The translations under genes were made by a program, and so were the position numbers. A stretch of DNA of 51,121 nt from the NCBI GenBank assembly GCA_003141555.1, contig PLMN01000006.1, forward strand, positions 1 through 51,121, read 5' to 3'. Origin of the DNA: Candidatus Aminicenantota bacterium (lineage in GTDB: Bacteria > Acidobacteriota > Aminicenantia > Aminicenantales > UBA4085). This document shows positions 42,523 through 51,121 of the stretch, one piece after another. Every line of letters begins with the position of its first letter. Position 1 is the stretch's first letter. The notes beneath the pieces were generated by a model. That model ran no database searches. It saw nothing but the letters and a program-made list of their open reading frames with translations, and was not told where the DNA came from.

Positions 42523-43168
42523 AAAGAAGAGGGGCCGGGTTTTCATTGTCGTTCCAGCGGTTCTGGTCGTTGTCCTCGCCGGACTGGAGATCGGCGGGAG
42601 GCTCGTCGAGCGGAGCCTGCGGAGGACGGCCGCGGCCGAAACGGCGGCTTTGGCGGAGGGGAAGAGTCCCCGTGAAATCGCGGCGCACGCCGCGCAGCTC
42701 GAGGCCCGGCTGAAATCGCTCGCGCCTTGGGGGCTTTACGTGGTGATCGACACCGCGGCCAACCGGCTGTACCTGGTCCGGGACCAGAAGGTCAAACGGG
42801 AAGTCGTGGTCTCGTGCGGTTCGGGCGACGTCCTCGAGGAAACGGGCGGGAGCCGCAAGTGGATCTTCGATACGCCGCGGGGCGAATTCAGACTGACGTC
42901 GAAGCTCGTGAAGCCGACCTGGATCAAACCGGATTGGGCCTTCATCGAGGAAGGGGAGAGGCCGCCGACGAATTTCAACGATCGGGTGGACAACGATTCC
43001 CTGGGCGATTACGCCCTCGGTTTCGGGGACGGGTATTTCATCCACGGAACGCTTTACACGAGACTCCTGGGGCGAAACGTCACCCACGGCTGCGTCCGCG
43101 TAGGCGACAAGGACCTGAAGGAGCTCTATCAAATCGTCCCCATGGCCACGAAAGTCTATATTTATTAG
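42515..43168 (+). CDS. L,D-transpeptidase (YkuD domain)
   Basis: This 217-residue membrane-anchored enzyme has an N-terminal membrane helix (about 9-27), a short helical linker and a YkuD domain (about 73-217). The canonical motif is complete: FIHGTLY (His177) and, 16 residues on, THGCVRVG (His191, Cys193). Such enzymes make 3-3 cross-links or attach proteins to the diaminopimelate of peptidoglycan. The start codon lies 8 nt inside the upstream YafK-like gene, so they are translated together. With the Lys-terminated lipoprotein two genes upstream, a role in attaching that protein is plausible but unproven. Confidence 0.92.
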   Translation: MTEKKRGRVFIVVPAVLVVVLAGLEIGGRLVERSLRRTAAAETAALAEGKSPREIAAHAAQLEARLKSLAPWGLYVVIDTAANRLYLVRDQKVKREVVVSCGSGDVLEETGGSRKWIFDTPRGEFRLTSKLVKPTWIKPDWAFIEEGERPPTNFNDRVDNDSLGDYALGFGDGYFIHGTLYTRLLGRNVTHGCVRVGDKDLKELYQIVPMATKVYIY

Positions 43169-43181
43169 CGGGAGCCGGGGC

Positions 43182-43835
43182 ATGAAGGCGAAAATAGCGG
43201 CGATTTTGGCGGTGGCGGGCTTGTCTCTCGCCGTCATGATCTTCGCCCAGGATGCCGCGAATATCGCCGCGAAAACCCGGATTCTTGAAAGCGAAGGGGC
43301 CCTGGCTAAGAATTCCGCGTCGTACATGGTCATCGACCTGCCGGCGCGAATCATCCAGCTGAAGGCCAGGGGATTCGTCCTGAGGAGCTGGGAAATCATG
43401 AGCGAGCGTGTCTGGGGCAAGCCCGTCGAGCCCAAGACTTTCAAGCTCGTCGGCAAGTCAGCCCTCTCGAAGCCGGAGCGCAAGAACATCACGCCCGGCA
43501 AGAAGGACCCGAATAGCGCCAAGGCTAAGAAACCTTCTTCGGAGCCCGATATCCTTGAGCTCAAGGATATGCCGATCCATTACAGCTTGATATTCGGGGA
43601 CGATATCCGAGTTTCGATCAGGCCCAAGACATCGCGCTTCTGGCCGTCGGTCGTGAACTTCGCCAAAGGGGTGTCGTGGTTCGGATATCTACCCTTGAAG
43701 ACTCTCTGGTTGTCGCTGAAGCATAGAACGTTCACGGAGATCGAAATCCTGATGCCGACGGAAAATGATGCAAAAAGCTTATATTGGGCTTTTCTTGAAG
43801 GGCTAGGCGCAATTATAATAAGTCCTTCAAAATAG
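43182..43835 (+). CDS. Exported protein of unknown function, possible catalytically dead YkuD-like protein
   Basis: The 217 residues have an N-terminal signal peptide (MKAKIAAILAVAGLSLAVMIFA) and no recognised domain. The segment YMVIDLPARIIQLKARGFVL (48-67) resembles the first strands of YkuD domains, but no HG...GC motif follows, so a degenerate or regulatory relative is possible. A basic, Pro/Ser-rich linker lies near 95-122 and a strand-rich end follows. It starts 13 nt after the L,D-transpeptidase and is the last gene of the unit. Its 3' end is more AT-rich than its neighbours. Confidence 0.7.
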   Translation: MKAKIAAILAVAGLSLAVMIFAQDAANIAAKTRILESEGALAKNSASYMVIDLPARIIQLKARGFVLRSWEIMSERVWGKPVEPKTFKLVGKSALSKPERKNITPGKKDPNSAKAKKPSSEPDILELKDMPIHYSLIFGDDIRVSIRPKTSRFWPSVVNFAKGVSWFGYLPLKTLWLSLKHRTFTEIEILMPTENDAKSLYWAFLEGLGAIIISPSK

Positions 43836-43877
43836 ATTCTGTCTTCGATAACAAAAATCATTTATTTTAAATGAATT

Positions 43878-43886
43878 ATAATAGAT
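43878..43886. repeat. Left 9-bp target-site duplication of the IS element
   Basis: ATAATAGAT directly abuts the left terminal repeat and is repeated exactly at 45206-45214. Confidence 0.88.
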
Positions 43887-43901
43887 CACGGCTGTCTAAT
43901 C
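43887..43901 (+). repeat. Left terminal inverted repeat of the IS
   Basis: CACGGCTGTCTAATC. The last nine bases are the exact reverse complement of the inner part of the right repeat. The transposase stop codon (43900-43902) overlaps this end. Confidence 0.85.
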
Positions 43902-45069
43902 ATAAGTTGAGCAAAAGTAATTGGTTACAGTCATCGGCTATCGAATCATGATCGTCCGAAAACGTAAGCAGTTGATTCAATGGGATTTTCTCGAACGCAG
44001 TCACGCTCAAAATCTGCAAAAAATTGTAGAGCGGAAGCTCCATGGCCAGATTCTTCTTGATGATCGCGACGAGCGCATAAACCGTGATGGCCACCCAAAT
44101 CTGCGTCCGCACAGCGTTCTCCGACGTTCCATAAAACGACTTGATGCGAAGATTTTGCTTAATCCAGCGGAAAAACAGTTCGACGCGCCAGCGGAGTTTG
44201 TAGAGTTGGGCGATTGTCAGCGCAGGCTGAAGAAAGTTGTTGGTCAGAAACGTGAAGTGACGATCATTCTCCCGATCGTAAAAACGGATCCGACGAAGAG
44301 TCTCAGGATAATCGGTTTTAGATTTGTGGCCGGCCAGAACGATCGTTTGATCAGAGGTCAGGTCCATAGTTTTATCGACGGGTCGAGACGAGAGTCGTCG
44401 CGATTGAAGATTCGATTTGGCCCGGATGACGAAAAATGCGCTGTGCCGATGAAGAGTGTAGAGCCGGGCATAGTCCAGATAGGCACGGTCCAGGATGTAG
44501 AAGGCACCAGGCTCGAACAGAAGGTCGTCGAGGATTCGGACATCGTGCGTTTTTCCATCCGTCATCTGGATAAAAGTTGGGATCGAGCCCCTCATGTCGA
44601 GAAGGGTATGGAGCTTGATGGCGCCTTTGCGTTTGCGGAACTTGGCCCAAGGAAAAAGCGAGAGGCACAAGTCGATCGTCGTGGAATCGAAGGCGAAGAC
44701 TGTTTCCTTGAGCTTCAAGCCGATGTCCTCGTCGTGGTCAATTCGCCGGGCTTCGGTGATGAGCACTTGGGCGAAATCGGCATAGATCCGCCAATCGCGG
44801 GTTTCGTTGGCGTTGGCCAAGTTGCATCGAGAGACGCGGCCCCGGATGCCCATGTGGTAAAGCCGATTCTTCATGGTCAGAAGACAAGCCTCGATATCGC
44901 GGAGGCTTTCCCGGTAAGTCAGTTGGGCGAAAGCCAGACACAGGAACTGATCAAGACAAAAGAAGCGTTTGATTTTGTAATCCCCGCGGTAGCGCCGCAC
45001 GCATTTTCGGAATTCGTGCATTGGCAAAAAGGCCATGATCTGGGCGAAGACGGTCGGCTGAGTGTTCAT
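43900..45069 (-). CDS. IS4-family transposase
   Basis: This DDE transposase of 389 residues has an N-terminal region of the DUF4372 type (QIMAFLPMHEFRKCVRRYRGDYKIKRF, then FAQLTYRESLRDIEACL). The catalytic core has first Asp in VFAFDSTTIDL, second Asp in YILDRAYLDY, and the IS4 signature Y-(2)-R-(3)-E-(6)-K in YKLRWRVELFFRWIKQNLRI. All catalytic residues are present and the frame is intact, so the element may still be active. A ribosome binding site (AAGGAGCG) lies before the ATG. Confidence 0.93.
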   Translation of the reverse strand: MNTQPTVFAQIMAFLPMHEFRKCVRRYRGDYKIKRFFCLDQFLCLAFAQLTYRESLRDIEACLLTMKNRLYHMGIRGRVSRCNLANANETRDWRIYADFAQVLITEARRIDHDEDIGLKLKETVFAFDSTTIDLCLSLFPWAKFRKRKGAIKLHTLLDMRGSIPTFIQMTDGKTHDVRILDDLLFEPGAFYILDRAYLDYARLYTLHRHSAFFVIRAKSNLQSRRLSSRPVDKTMDLTSDQTIVLAGHKSKTDYPETLRRIRFYDRENDRHFTFLTNNFLQPALTIAQLYKLRWRVELFFRWIKQNLRIKSFYGTSENAVRTQIWVAITVYALVAIIKKNLAMELPLYNFLQILSVTAFEKIPLNQLLTFSDDHDSIADDCNQLLLLNL

Positions 45070-45190
45070 CGGTCGCTCCTTGGAGTGCGAAAGAGCGCCG
45101 ATTATACAAAATCGCGTTCAAATCGATTACGGTCGAAATCGGACGTATCCTCTGTATTACGTGCATGATGGAAGGCTTTTCATTTTTCTC

Positions 45191-45205
45191 GATTAGACAC
45201 TACTG
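45191..45205 (-). repeat. Right terminal inverted repeat of the IS
   Basis: On the minus strand CAGTAGTGTCTAATC, pairing with the left repeat at 11 of 15 positions. Confidence 0.85.
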
Positions 45206-45214
45206 ATAATAGAT
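45206..45214. repeat. Right 9-bp target-site duplication of the IS element
   Basis: ATAATAGAT, identical to 43878-43886. It lies 8 bp upstream of the dnaK -35 hexamer. Confidence 0.88.
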
Positions 45215-45222
45215 AATTTTAC

Positions 45223-45251
45223 TTGACAATATCATGCTAAGATTATATATT
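45223..45251 (+). promoter_or_regulatory. Promoter of dnaK
   Basis: Consensus TTGACA (45223-45228), 17 bp, TATATT (45246-45251). The -35 lies within an imperfect inverted repeat CTTGACA-N6-TGCTAAG (45222-45241), a possible repressor contact. Confidence 0.75.
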
Positions 45252-45282
45252 AACAAGGAACTTAATTAAGGAGGATTGTGAA

Positions 45283-47208
<1,926 letters not shown>

Positions 47209-47255
47209 GGCCCCCAAGCCTCAGATCCTAAGAATAAGATGAAAATGCGACCGCT

Positions 47256-47286
47256 CCCGTAGGCCGGAGGAAATCCGGCCTACGGG
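47256..47286 (+). other. Strong hairpin between dnaK and dnaJ
   Basis: CCCGTAGGCCGGA (47256-47268) pairs perfectly with TCCGGCCTACGGG (47274-47286) across a 5-nt loop, a 13-bp stem. No T-run follows. Its right arm abuts the dnaJ ribosome binding site (GGAAGGG just after 47286), so it may protect the dnaK mRNA end or tune dnaJ translation. Confidence 0.7.
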
Positions 47287-47297
47287 GAAGGGCGATC

Positions 47298-48419
47298 ATG
47301 AGCAAAGACTTCTATCAGGTTCTCGGCGTCGAGCGGAAGGCGTCGATTCCTGAAATTAAGAAGGCTTATCGCAAGCTCGCCCGCAAATATCACCCCGATC
47401 TCAACCCCGGCGACAAGTCGGCCGAGGCAAAGTTCAAGGAGATCCAGGAAGCCTACGCTGTCCTGAGCGACACGAAGAAAAGGGCCCAATACGACCAGTT
47501 CGGGTTCGCCGGCGACGTCCCGCCCGGGCCGGGGCAGCGGCCTCCGGGAGCCGGCGGGGGATTCGAAGGATTCAATTTCTCCGATATGGGGACGTCCTCG
47601 TTCCAAGATCTCTTCGAGAACCTGTTCGGGGGGCGGGCCTCAGGGCGCGGCCAACGGCCCGGTGCGGCGCCCGAGCGGGGCGAGGACCTGACGTACACCA
47701 TGAAGATCGGGTTCGAGGACGCCGTCCGCGGCGTCCAAGCCAGGATCAAAGTGAACCGCTTGGTTCCCTGCGACGGCTGCGGCGGGACGGGCGAGAGCCG
47801 GGTCGGAGGCCCGCACGCCTGCCCGTCCTGCGGCGGGACCGGACGGTCCTCGATGAAGCGCGGCGCGATGAAGTTCTCGTCGGCCTGCCCTTCCTGTGGC
47901 GGAACCGGGACCGTTCCCGGGGAGGCCTGTCCGACGTGCCGCGGCCAAGGTCTCGTCGAAAAAGCCGAGCTGATCAATGTCCGAATTCCGGCGGGCGTGG
48001 ATTCCGGTTCGAAGGTCCGGGTCCCGGAGAAGGGGAATGCCGGCCCCGCCGGCAGCCCGGCCGGCGACTTGTATATCAATATCGAAGTAGCTCCCCATCC
48101 GACGTTCAAGAGGGAGGGTCCCAGCCTCTTCGTCAAAGTCCCGATCACCGTGCCGGAGGCGACTCTGGGGGCCAAGATCGACGTCCCGACCCTCGAGGGG
48201 ACATCGACGATCCGGATCCCTCCCGGAACGAAGTCGGGTCAGAAGTTCAGGCTGCGGGCACAGGGCGCGCCCCTTCCCGGCGGCCGGACGCGGGGGGACG
48301 AGATCGTCGAAGTGTATATCGTTCCTCCGCCGTTCGCCGACGAGCGGGTGCGCGACCTGATGAAAAAGCTCGAGGCGATCGCCGGCGACAATCCGCGGGT
48401 GTCGCGGGAGGGAGCGTGA
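47298..48419 (+). CDS. dnaJ: Chaperone protein DnaJ (Hsp40)
   Basis: This co-chaperone stimulates DnaK ATPase activity. The 373 residues comprise a J domain with HPD (32-34), a Gly/Phe-rich region (about 75-115), and a zinc domain with four CxxCxGxG repeats (Cys158/161, 175/178, 197/200, 211/214). C-terminal substrate-binding domains follow. It follows dnaK after an 89-nt gap that contains a strong hairpin, and is followed 1 nt later by hspR. Confidence 0.97.
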   Translation: MSKDFYQVLGVERKASIPEIKKAYRKLARKYHPDLNPGDKSAEAKFKEIQEAYAVLSDTKKRAQYDQFGFAGDVPPGPGQRPPGAGGGFEGFNFSDMGTSSFQDLFENLFGGRASGRGQRPGAAPERGEDLTYTMKIGFEDAVRGVQARIKVNRLVPCDGCGGTGESRVGGPHACPSCGGTGRSSMKRGAMKFSSACPSCGGTGTVPGEACPTCRGQGLVEKAELINVRIPAGVDSGSKVRVPEKGNAGPAGSPAGDLYINIEVAPHPTFKREGPSLFVKVPITVPEATLGAKIDVPTLEGTSTIRIPPGTKSGQKFRLRAQGAPLPGGRTRGDEIVEVYIVPPPFADERVRDLMKKLEAIAGDNPRVSREGA

Positions 48420-48420
48420 C

Positions 48421-48828
48421 ATGAAGCGCAAGGCCGGGTCTCCGGACGCCAAGGCGACGTACCACATCAGCAGCGTTGCCAGCCGCTACGCCATCCATCC
48501 CCAAACGTTGCGGCTGTATGAGCGGGAAGGTCTGCTCAAGCCCTCCCGAAGCGAGGGGAATACCCGCCTCTACACGGACGAGGACCTCAAGCAGCTTGAG
48601 TTGATCTTGGCCCTCGTCCGGGACCTGGGCGTCAACCTCGCCGGCGTCGAGGTCGTGCTGAACATGCGGCAGAAGATCGAGCAGATCGAGGCCGGGGTCA
48701 ACGAGCTCCTGGCGTTCGTCAAGCGGGAATTCTATTCGGGGAGCGAGGAAGAGTTCGCTCGCCGTCGAACGGGGCTGGTCCCGGTCCGGCCGATGAAGAT
48801 GATCAAGGTCGAGAAGTCCGCCAAATAG
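48421..48828 (+). CDS. hspR: MerR-family heat-shock repressor HspR
   Basis: This 135-residue transcriptional regulator has a winged MerR-type helix-turn-helix (about 13-60; YHISSVASRYAIHPQTLRLY, then EREGLLKPSRSEGNTRLYT) followed by a dimerisation coiled coil (NMRQKIEQIEAGVNELLAF). HspR represses dnaK operons in other bacteria, usually through HAIR inverted repeats and with DnaK as co-repressor. Its position directly after dnaJ supports autoregulation of this unit. A perfect HAIR element was not found at the dnaK promoter. Confidence 0.92.
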   Translation: MKRKAGSPDAKATYHISSVASRYAIHPQTLRLYEREGLLKPSRSEGNTRLYTDEDLKQLELILALVRDLGVNLAGVEVVLNMRQKIEQIEAGVNELLAFVKREFYSGSEEEFARRRTGLVPVRPMKMIKVEKSAK

Positions 48829-48888
48829 GGAGGACCGGAGCTTTCCCGCCGGCGCCGCCGCGGATCCGGCCGGCGTCAGGACGACAAC

Positions 48889-49731
48889 ATGCAATATCAG
48901 GATTACCTGGAATCGCGCAACCTGCGCCTTTATCTGGGGCAGATCGCGAAGTTCACGATGCTGACCGAGGCCCGGGAGAAAGCCCTGGGCGAGCGGATCC
49001 TGGGCGGAGACGAGGACTCCCTCCGGGAGCTCATCGAGGCCAACCTCAGGTTCGTCGTTTCCTACGTCAAGAAATACCAGGGCATGGGGCTCGGCCTCCT
49101 CGACCTGATCAATGAAGGCAACCTGGGCCTCATCGAGGCGGCCAAGCGCTTCGACCCGCAGCGCAACGTCAAATTCATCTCCTACGCGGTCTGGTGGATC
49201 CGGCAGGCGGTCATCCACGCCCTGACCCAGAACTCCCGGATCACGCACATTCCCCAGAAGCTCTCCGACCAGGTCCTGCAGCGCAAGCGCAAGGCCGTCC
49301 AACTCAAGTCGGAGCTCGGCCGCGAGCCGACCCGCGAGGAGGTGGCCGCGGCCATGGGCCTCACGGTCGAGGACGTCACGGACCTGGAGATCCTCGAGGA
49401 GAGGGACGTGTCCCTGAGCTCCCGGGCGACCGAGGACGACCTGGAGATGGAGGAGAAGATCAGCGATGAGCTCTCGCCCTCGGTCGAGTACCAGATCATC
49501 AAGAGCTCGATCGAGCACGAGATCCGGGACAGCCTCCATGAACTGGAAGAGAAGGAGGCCCATGTGCTAAAATTGCGCTTCGGGCTGGACGACGACCAGC
49601 CGCGGACGCTGCAGGAAATCGGGGACGCCCTGGGCCTCACCCGGGAGCGCATCCGGCAGATCGAGCAGAAGGCGATGCGGAAGCTGAGCCGTTCGCGCAA
49701 GATCCAGCAGCTCCGGGGCTATCTCAACTGA
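48889..49731 (+). CDS. Sigma-70-family RNA polymerase sigma factor
   Basis: This 280-residue sigma factor has region 1.2 (1-35) and region 2 (about 50-115, with LLDLINEGNLGLIEAAKRFD and SYAVWWIRQAVIHAL). Region 3 (about 120-200) and region 4 with the helix-turn-helix GLTRERIRQIEQKAMRKL (249-266) follow. Region 1.1 is absent, so it is a group 2 or RpoH-like alternative factor rather than the housekeeping sigma. It follows hspR by 60 nt with no visible promoter between, so it may be part of the heat-shock transcript. That role is inference. Confidence 0.9.
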   Translation: MQYQDYLESRNLRLYLGQIAKFTMLTEAREKALGERILGGDEDSLRELIEANLRFVVSYVKKYQGMGLGLLDLINEGNLGLIEAAKRFDPQRNVKFISYAVWWIRQAVIHALTQNSRITHIPQKLSDQVLQRKRKAVQLKSELGREPTREEVAAAMGLTVEDVTDLEILEERDVSLSSRATEDDLEMEEKISDELSPSVEYQIIKSSIEHEIRDSLHELEEKEAHVLKLRFGLDDDQPRTLQEIGDALGLTRERIRQIEQKAMRKLSRSRKIQQLRGYLN

Positions 49732-49770
49732 CGTCCCCGGGGGAGCCTGGGGACATCGAAGGGACACGCC

Positions 49771-50538
49771 ATGGCGACGAGCACGACGGTTTCCTGTCCC
49801 CGTTGCGGGGACACGGGCTGGATCACGGACGAGGCCGGCGGCCCGGCCCGGCGCTGCCCCTGCCTCCTCGAGCGCGAGATCGCGCTCCGCGCGGAGCGGG
49901 CCCGGCTCCCGAAGCGCTACCGGGCCTGCACCTTCGGGAATTTCGACGTCCGCAATGATTCGCTCCGGGACGCCTTGAAGATCGGGAAGCAGCTCGTCAA
50001 GAACTTCCCGCGCCAGGACGTCGGCCTCCTGTTCATCGGGCCCTGCGGCGTGGGCAAGACCCATCTGGCCGCGGCGATCCTCCGCGAGCTCATGGAGGCC
50101 AAGGACGCGACCTGCCTGTTCTATGATTTCCGGGAGCTCATCCGCGACATCCAGGCCACGTTCACTCCGGATTCGGGGCTGACCGAGTCCGACGTCCTGG
50201 CCCCGGTGTTCGAGAGCGACGTCCTCGTCCTCGACGAGCTCGGGGCCAAGCGGTCCTCGGCCTGGGTCGAGGAAACTATTTTCCTCATCATCAACCACCG
50301 CTACAACCGAAAGCGCCTGACGATCTTCACCTCGAACTACCCCGACTCGGAAGGGGACGAGGAAGACGTTCGCCCGGAATTTTTCAAGAAGGGCGGCTGG
50401 GCGAAAGGCGGGGGAGATACGCTCATCGACCGGATCGGCGTCCGGCTCCGGTCTCGGATCTATGAGATGTGCAAGGTCGTTCCCCTGGAGGGGGAAGATT
50501 ACCGCAAGATCGCCAAGCAGGCGAGCTATCGGTTCTGA
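49771..50538 (+). CDS. DnaC/DnaI-like AAA+ ATPase with N-terminal zinc ribbon
   Basis: This 255-residue ATP-binding protein begins with a small Cys cluster (CPRCGDTGW, Cys9/12; RRCPC, Cys29/31) as in DnaI-type helicase loaders. The AAA+ core has Walker A GPCGVGKT (90-97), Walker B VLVLDE (151-156) and sensor TSN (187-189). The final Arg-rich segment (RIGVRLRSRI) would give the Arg finger. A role in loading the replicative helicase is likely. IstB of IS21 elements is related, but this gene lies upstream of the IS21 end, has a zinc ribbon and its own ribosome binding site, so it is most probably a chromosomal gene. Confidence 0.83.
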   Translation: MATSTTVSCPRCGDTGWITDEAGGPARRCPCLLEREIALRAERARLPKRYRACTFGNFDVRNDSLRDALKIGKQLVKNFPRQDVGLLFIGPCGVGKTHLAAAILRELMEAKDATCLFYDFRELIRDIQATFTPDSGLTESDVLAPVFESDVLVLDELGAKRSSAWVEETIFLIINHRYNRKRLTIFTSNYPDSEGDEEDVRPEFFKKGGWAKGGGDTLIDRIGVRLRSRIYEMCKVVPLEGEDYRKIAKQASYRF

Positions 50539-50548
50539 CGAGGTGGAA

Positions 50549-50619
50549 ATGGTAAGCTGACTTCCTAGGGTCATGGTAAACGGAAATCCCATAGGCACGG
50601 TAAATAGATTTCCCAGGGG
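50549..50619 (+). repeat. Three 24-bp-spaced terminal repeats of an IS21-type element
   Basis: Three degenerate copies begin at 50549, 50573 and 50597, exactly 24 bp apart, each of the form A-Y-GGTAA...TCC...AGG. Multiple terminal repeats are typical of IS21 ends and bind the transposase. The outer tip of the element probably lies in 50539-50549 but I cannot place it exactly. Confidence 0.75.
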
Positions 50620-50628
50620 CTGAGAGTT

Positions 50629-50656
50629 CCTGTAAGGTGGGAGAAAACCTTACAGG
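50629..50656 (+). promoter_or_regulatory. Hairpin covering the istA ribosome binding site
   Basis: CCTGTAAGGT (50629-50638) and ACCTTACAGG (50647-50656) form a perfect 10-bp stem with an 8-nt loop. The right arm includes part of the AGGAG at 50654-50658 that serves the ATG at 50664. Folding would block initiation on transcripts entering from outside. Confidence 0.65.
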
Positions 50657-50663
50657 AGCCGGG

Positions 50664-51121
50664 ATGATCAACAAAGCGATGTTCAGACAGGTTCAAGTTT
50701 TCAAGCGGCAGGGATATTCCAAGGGGGCGATCGGGCGGGCCTTGAAGCTCGATCCCAAGACCGTGGCCAAATACTTCGCCATGGAGGAAGAGGACTTCAG
50801 GGCCTACCGCCAGGAGCATCTATTCCGGGACAAGGCCTTCGATCGATTCCGAAGGGAGATCCTCGAGGTTTACGAAGCCAACGACTTCCGGGGGCTCCAG
50901 GTCTCGTCGGTCTACGATTATCTGGAGGAAAGACACGGCGCACTGTCGGCGAACGAGCAGACGCTGCGCAATTATATCGGCTATCTCATCCGGACCGACG
51001 GCTTGCGCTTGGAAGACAGCGTCCGGCTTTACAGCAAGGTGCCCGAGCTGCCGTTCGGCCGGCAGATGCAGCTCGATTTTGGGCGGCACCGCTGCCGGGG
51101 CGGACTCGTTCTTCATATCTT
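50664..51121 (+). CDS. istA: IS21-family transposase IstA, 5' part
   Basis: The frame is open from the ATG at 50664 to the window end (152 full codons). It starts MINKAMFRQVQVFKRQGYSK, continues through an N-terminal helix-turn-helix (KGAIGRALKLDPKTVAKYF, about 20-38), and reaches ELPFGRQMQLDFGRH, the segment holding the first catalytic Asp of the DDE core. AGGAG lies 5 nt before the ATG. The plan is that of IstA, which transposes together with the ATPase IstB. The remainder is not visible, so completeness cannot be judged. Confidence 0.85.
   Translation, partial: MINKAMFRQVQVFKRQGYSKGAIGRALKLDPKTVAKYFAMEEEDFRAYRQEHLFRDKAFDRFRREILEVYEANDFRGLQVSSVYDYLEERHGALSANEQTLRNYIGYLIRTDGLRLEDSVRLYSKVPELPFGRQMQLDFGRHRCRGGLVLHI

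Larger units (their letters stand above)
43887..45205 (-). mobile_element. Complete IS4-family insertion sequence, 1319 bp
   Basis: The element has terminal inverted repeats at 43887-43901 and 45191-45205 (11 of 15 positions match, with TGTCTAATC identical) and identical 9-bp flanking duplications. It contains one transposase gene on the minus strand. Its base composition is clearly more AT-rich than the flanking genes, consistent with recent arrival. It separates the L,D-transpeptidase unit from dnaK and ends 17 bp before the dnaK -35 hexamer. Confidence 0.9.
50549..51121 (+). mobile_element. IS21-family insertion sequence, left part, cut by window end
   Basis: The element consists of the terminal repeats, a hairpin-controlled leader and the 5' part of istA. 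It begins immediately after the DnaC-like gene. The right end, istB and the target duplication lie outside the window. Confidence 0.8.

Noticed and set aside
43795-43830. Inverted repeat TTGAAGG...CCTTCAA at the end of the gene before the IS, as a terminator
   Set aside because: A 22-nt loop, only 7 bp of stem and no T-run make a functional terminator unlikely.
45222-45241. CTTGACA-N6-TGCTAAG at the dnaK promoter as an HspR HAIR site
   Set aside because: Only 5 of 7 positions pair and the spacing is one base short of the HAIR consensus. It is kept only as a possible weak contact, not called.
49771-50538. DnaC-like ATPase as IstB of the neighbouring IS21 element
   Set aside because: In IS21 elements istB follows istA inside the terminal repeats. 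This gene lies outside and upstream of the repeats and has a zinc ribbon typical of chromosomal loaders.

Overview
The window is high-GC bacterial DNA from a Gram-negative (diderm) organism. Proteins ending in an outer-membrane Phe signature, a TonB-dependent receptor, a BamD-like lipoprotein and ExbD all point to an outer membrane. A tandem pair of DUF507 proteins, a carboxypeptidase-regulatory-domain (Oar-like) receptor, HspR next to dnaK-dnaJ, and a membrane Fe-S oxidoreductase are together most like Candidatus Aminicenantes or a relative of Acidobacteriota. That placement is inference from gene content, not a computed phylogeny. No rRNA, tRNA or CRISPR array was seen.

Layout. 1-4513: a single acyl-CoA dehydrogenase gene with a clear promoter, then exbD, cstA and an ACT-domain gene on the minus strand. 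4514-5156: a 640-base gene-free region with a near-consensus sigma-54 promoter and an upstream palindrome, driving a PKD-domain outer-membrane protein (5157-6635) closed by a strong terminator. 6743-8586: an RmlD-like reductase convergent with a thioesterase/DUF507/DUF507 unit. 8643-14062: the minus-strand core cluster nusA-infB-DUF503-rbfA-nrnA-truB. 14116-23051: one tightly packed minus-strand run of nine genes (PASTA protein, rpe, NDP-sugar epimerase, BamD-like lipoprotein, barrel protein, subtilisin-like protease, recN, C_GCAxxG_C_C protein, miaB). 23215-29057: threonine aldolase, then convergent to it an operon of a TonB receptor and a membrane Fe-S oxidoreductase. 29344-39152: an orphan lipoamide dehydrogenase, then nuoABCDEFGHI and a metallo-beta-lactamase-fold protein, with no nuoJKLMN.

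39252-43835: malic enzyme, then a four-gene envelope module. It comprises a helical lipoprotein ending in Lys, a YafK/DpaA-like YkuD lipoprotein, a canonical L,D-transpeptidase and a possible degenerate YkuD-like protein. This looks like an independent version of the Braun lipoprotein system that ties the outer membrane to peptidoglycan, and it is the most interesting candidate in the window. 43887-45205: a complete IS4-type element with 9-bp target duplications, inserted just upstream of the dnaK promoter. 45283-49731: dnaK, dnaJ, hspR and a sigma-70-family factor, a likely heat-shock unit. 49771-50538: a DnaC-like ATPase. 50549-51121: the left end of an IS21-type element, with three 24-bp-spaced repeats, a hairpin over the ribosome binding site, and the start of istA cut by the window edge.

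Gene interplay. Acyl-CoA dehydrogenase, the membrane Fe-S protein and the Nuo proteins suggest fatty- or organic-acid oxidation feeding a quinone pool. Many genes overlap by ATGA or GTGA, indicating translational coupling. Several promoters sit so close to the start codon that the transcripts would be leaderless or nearly so.
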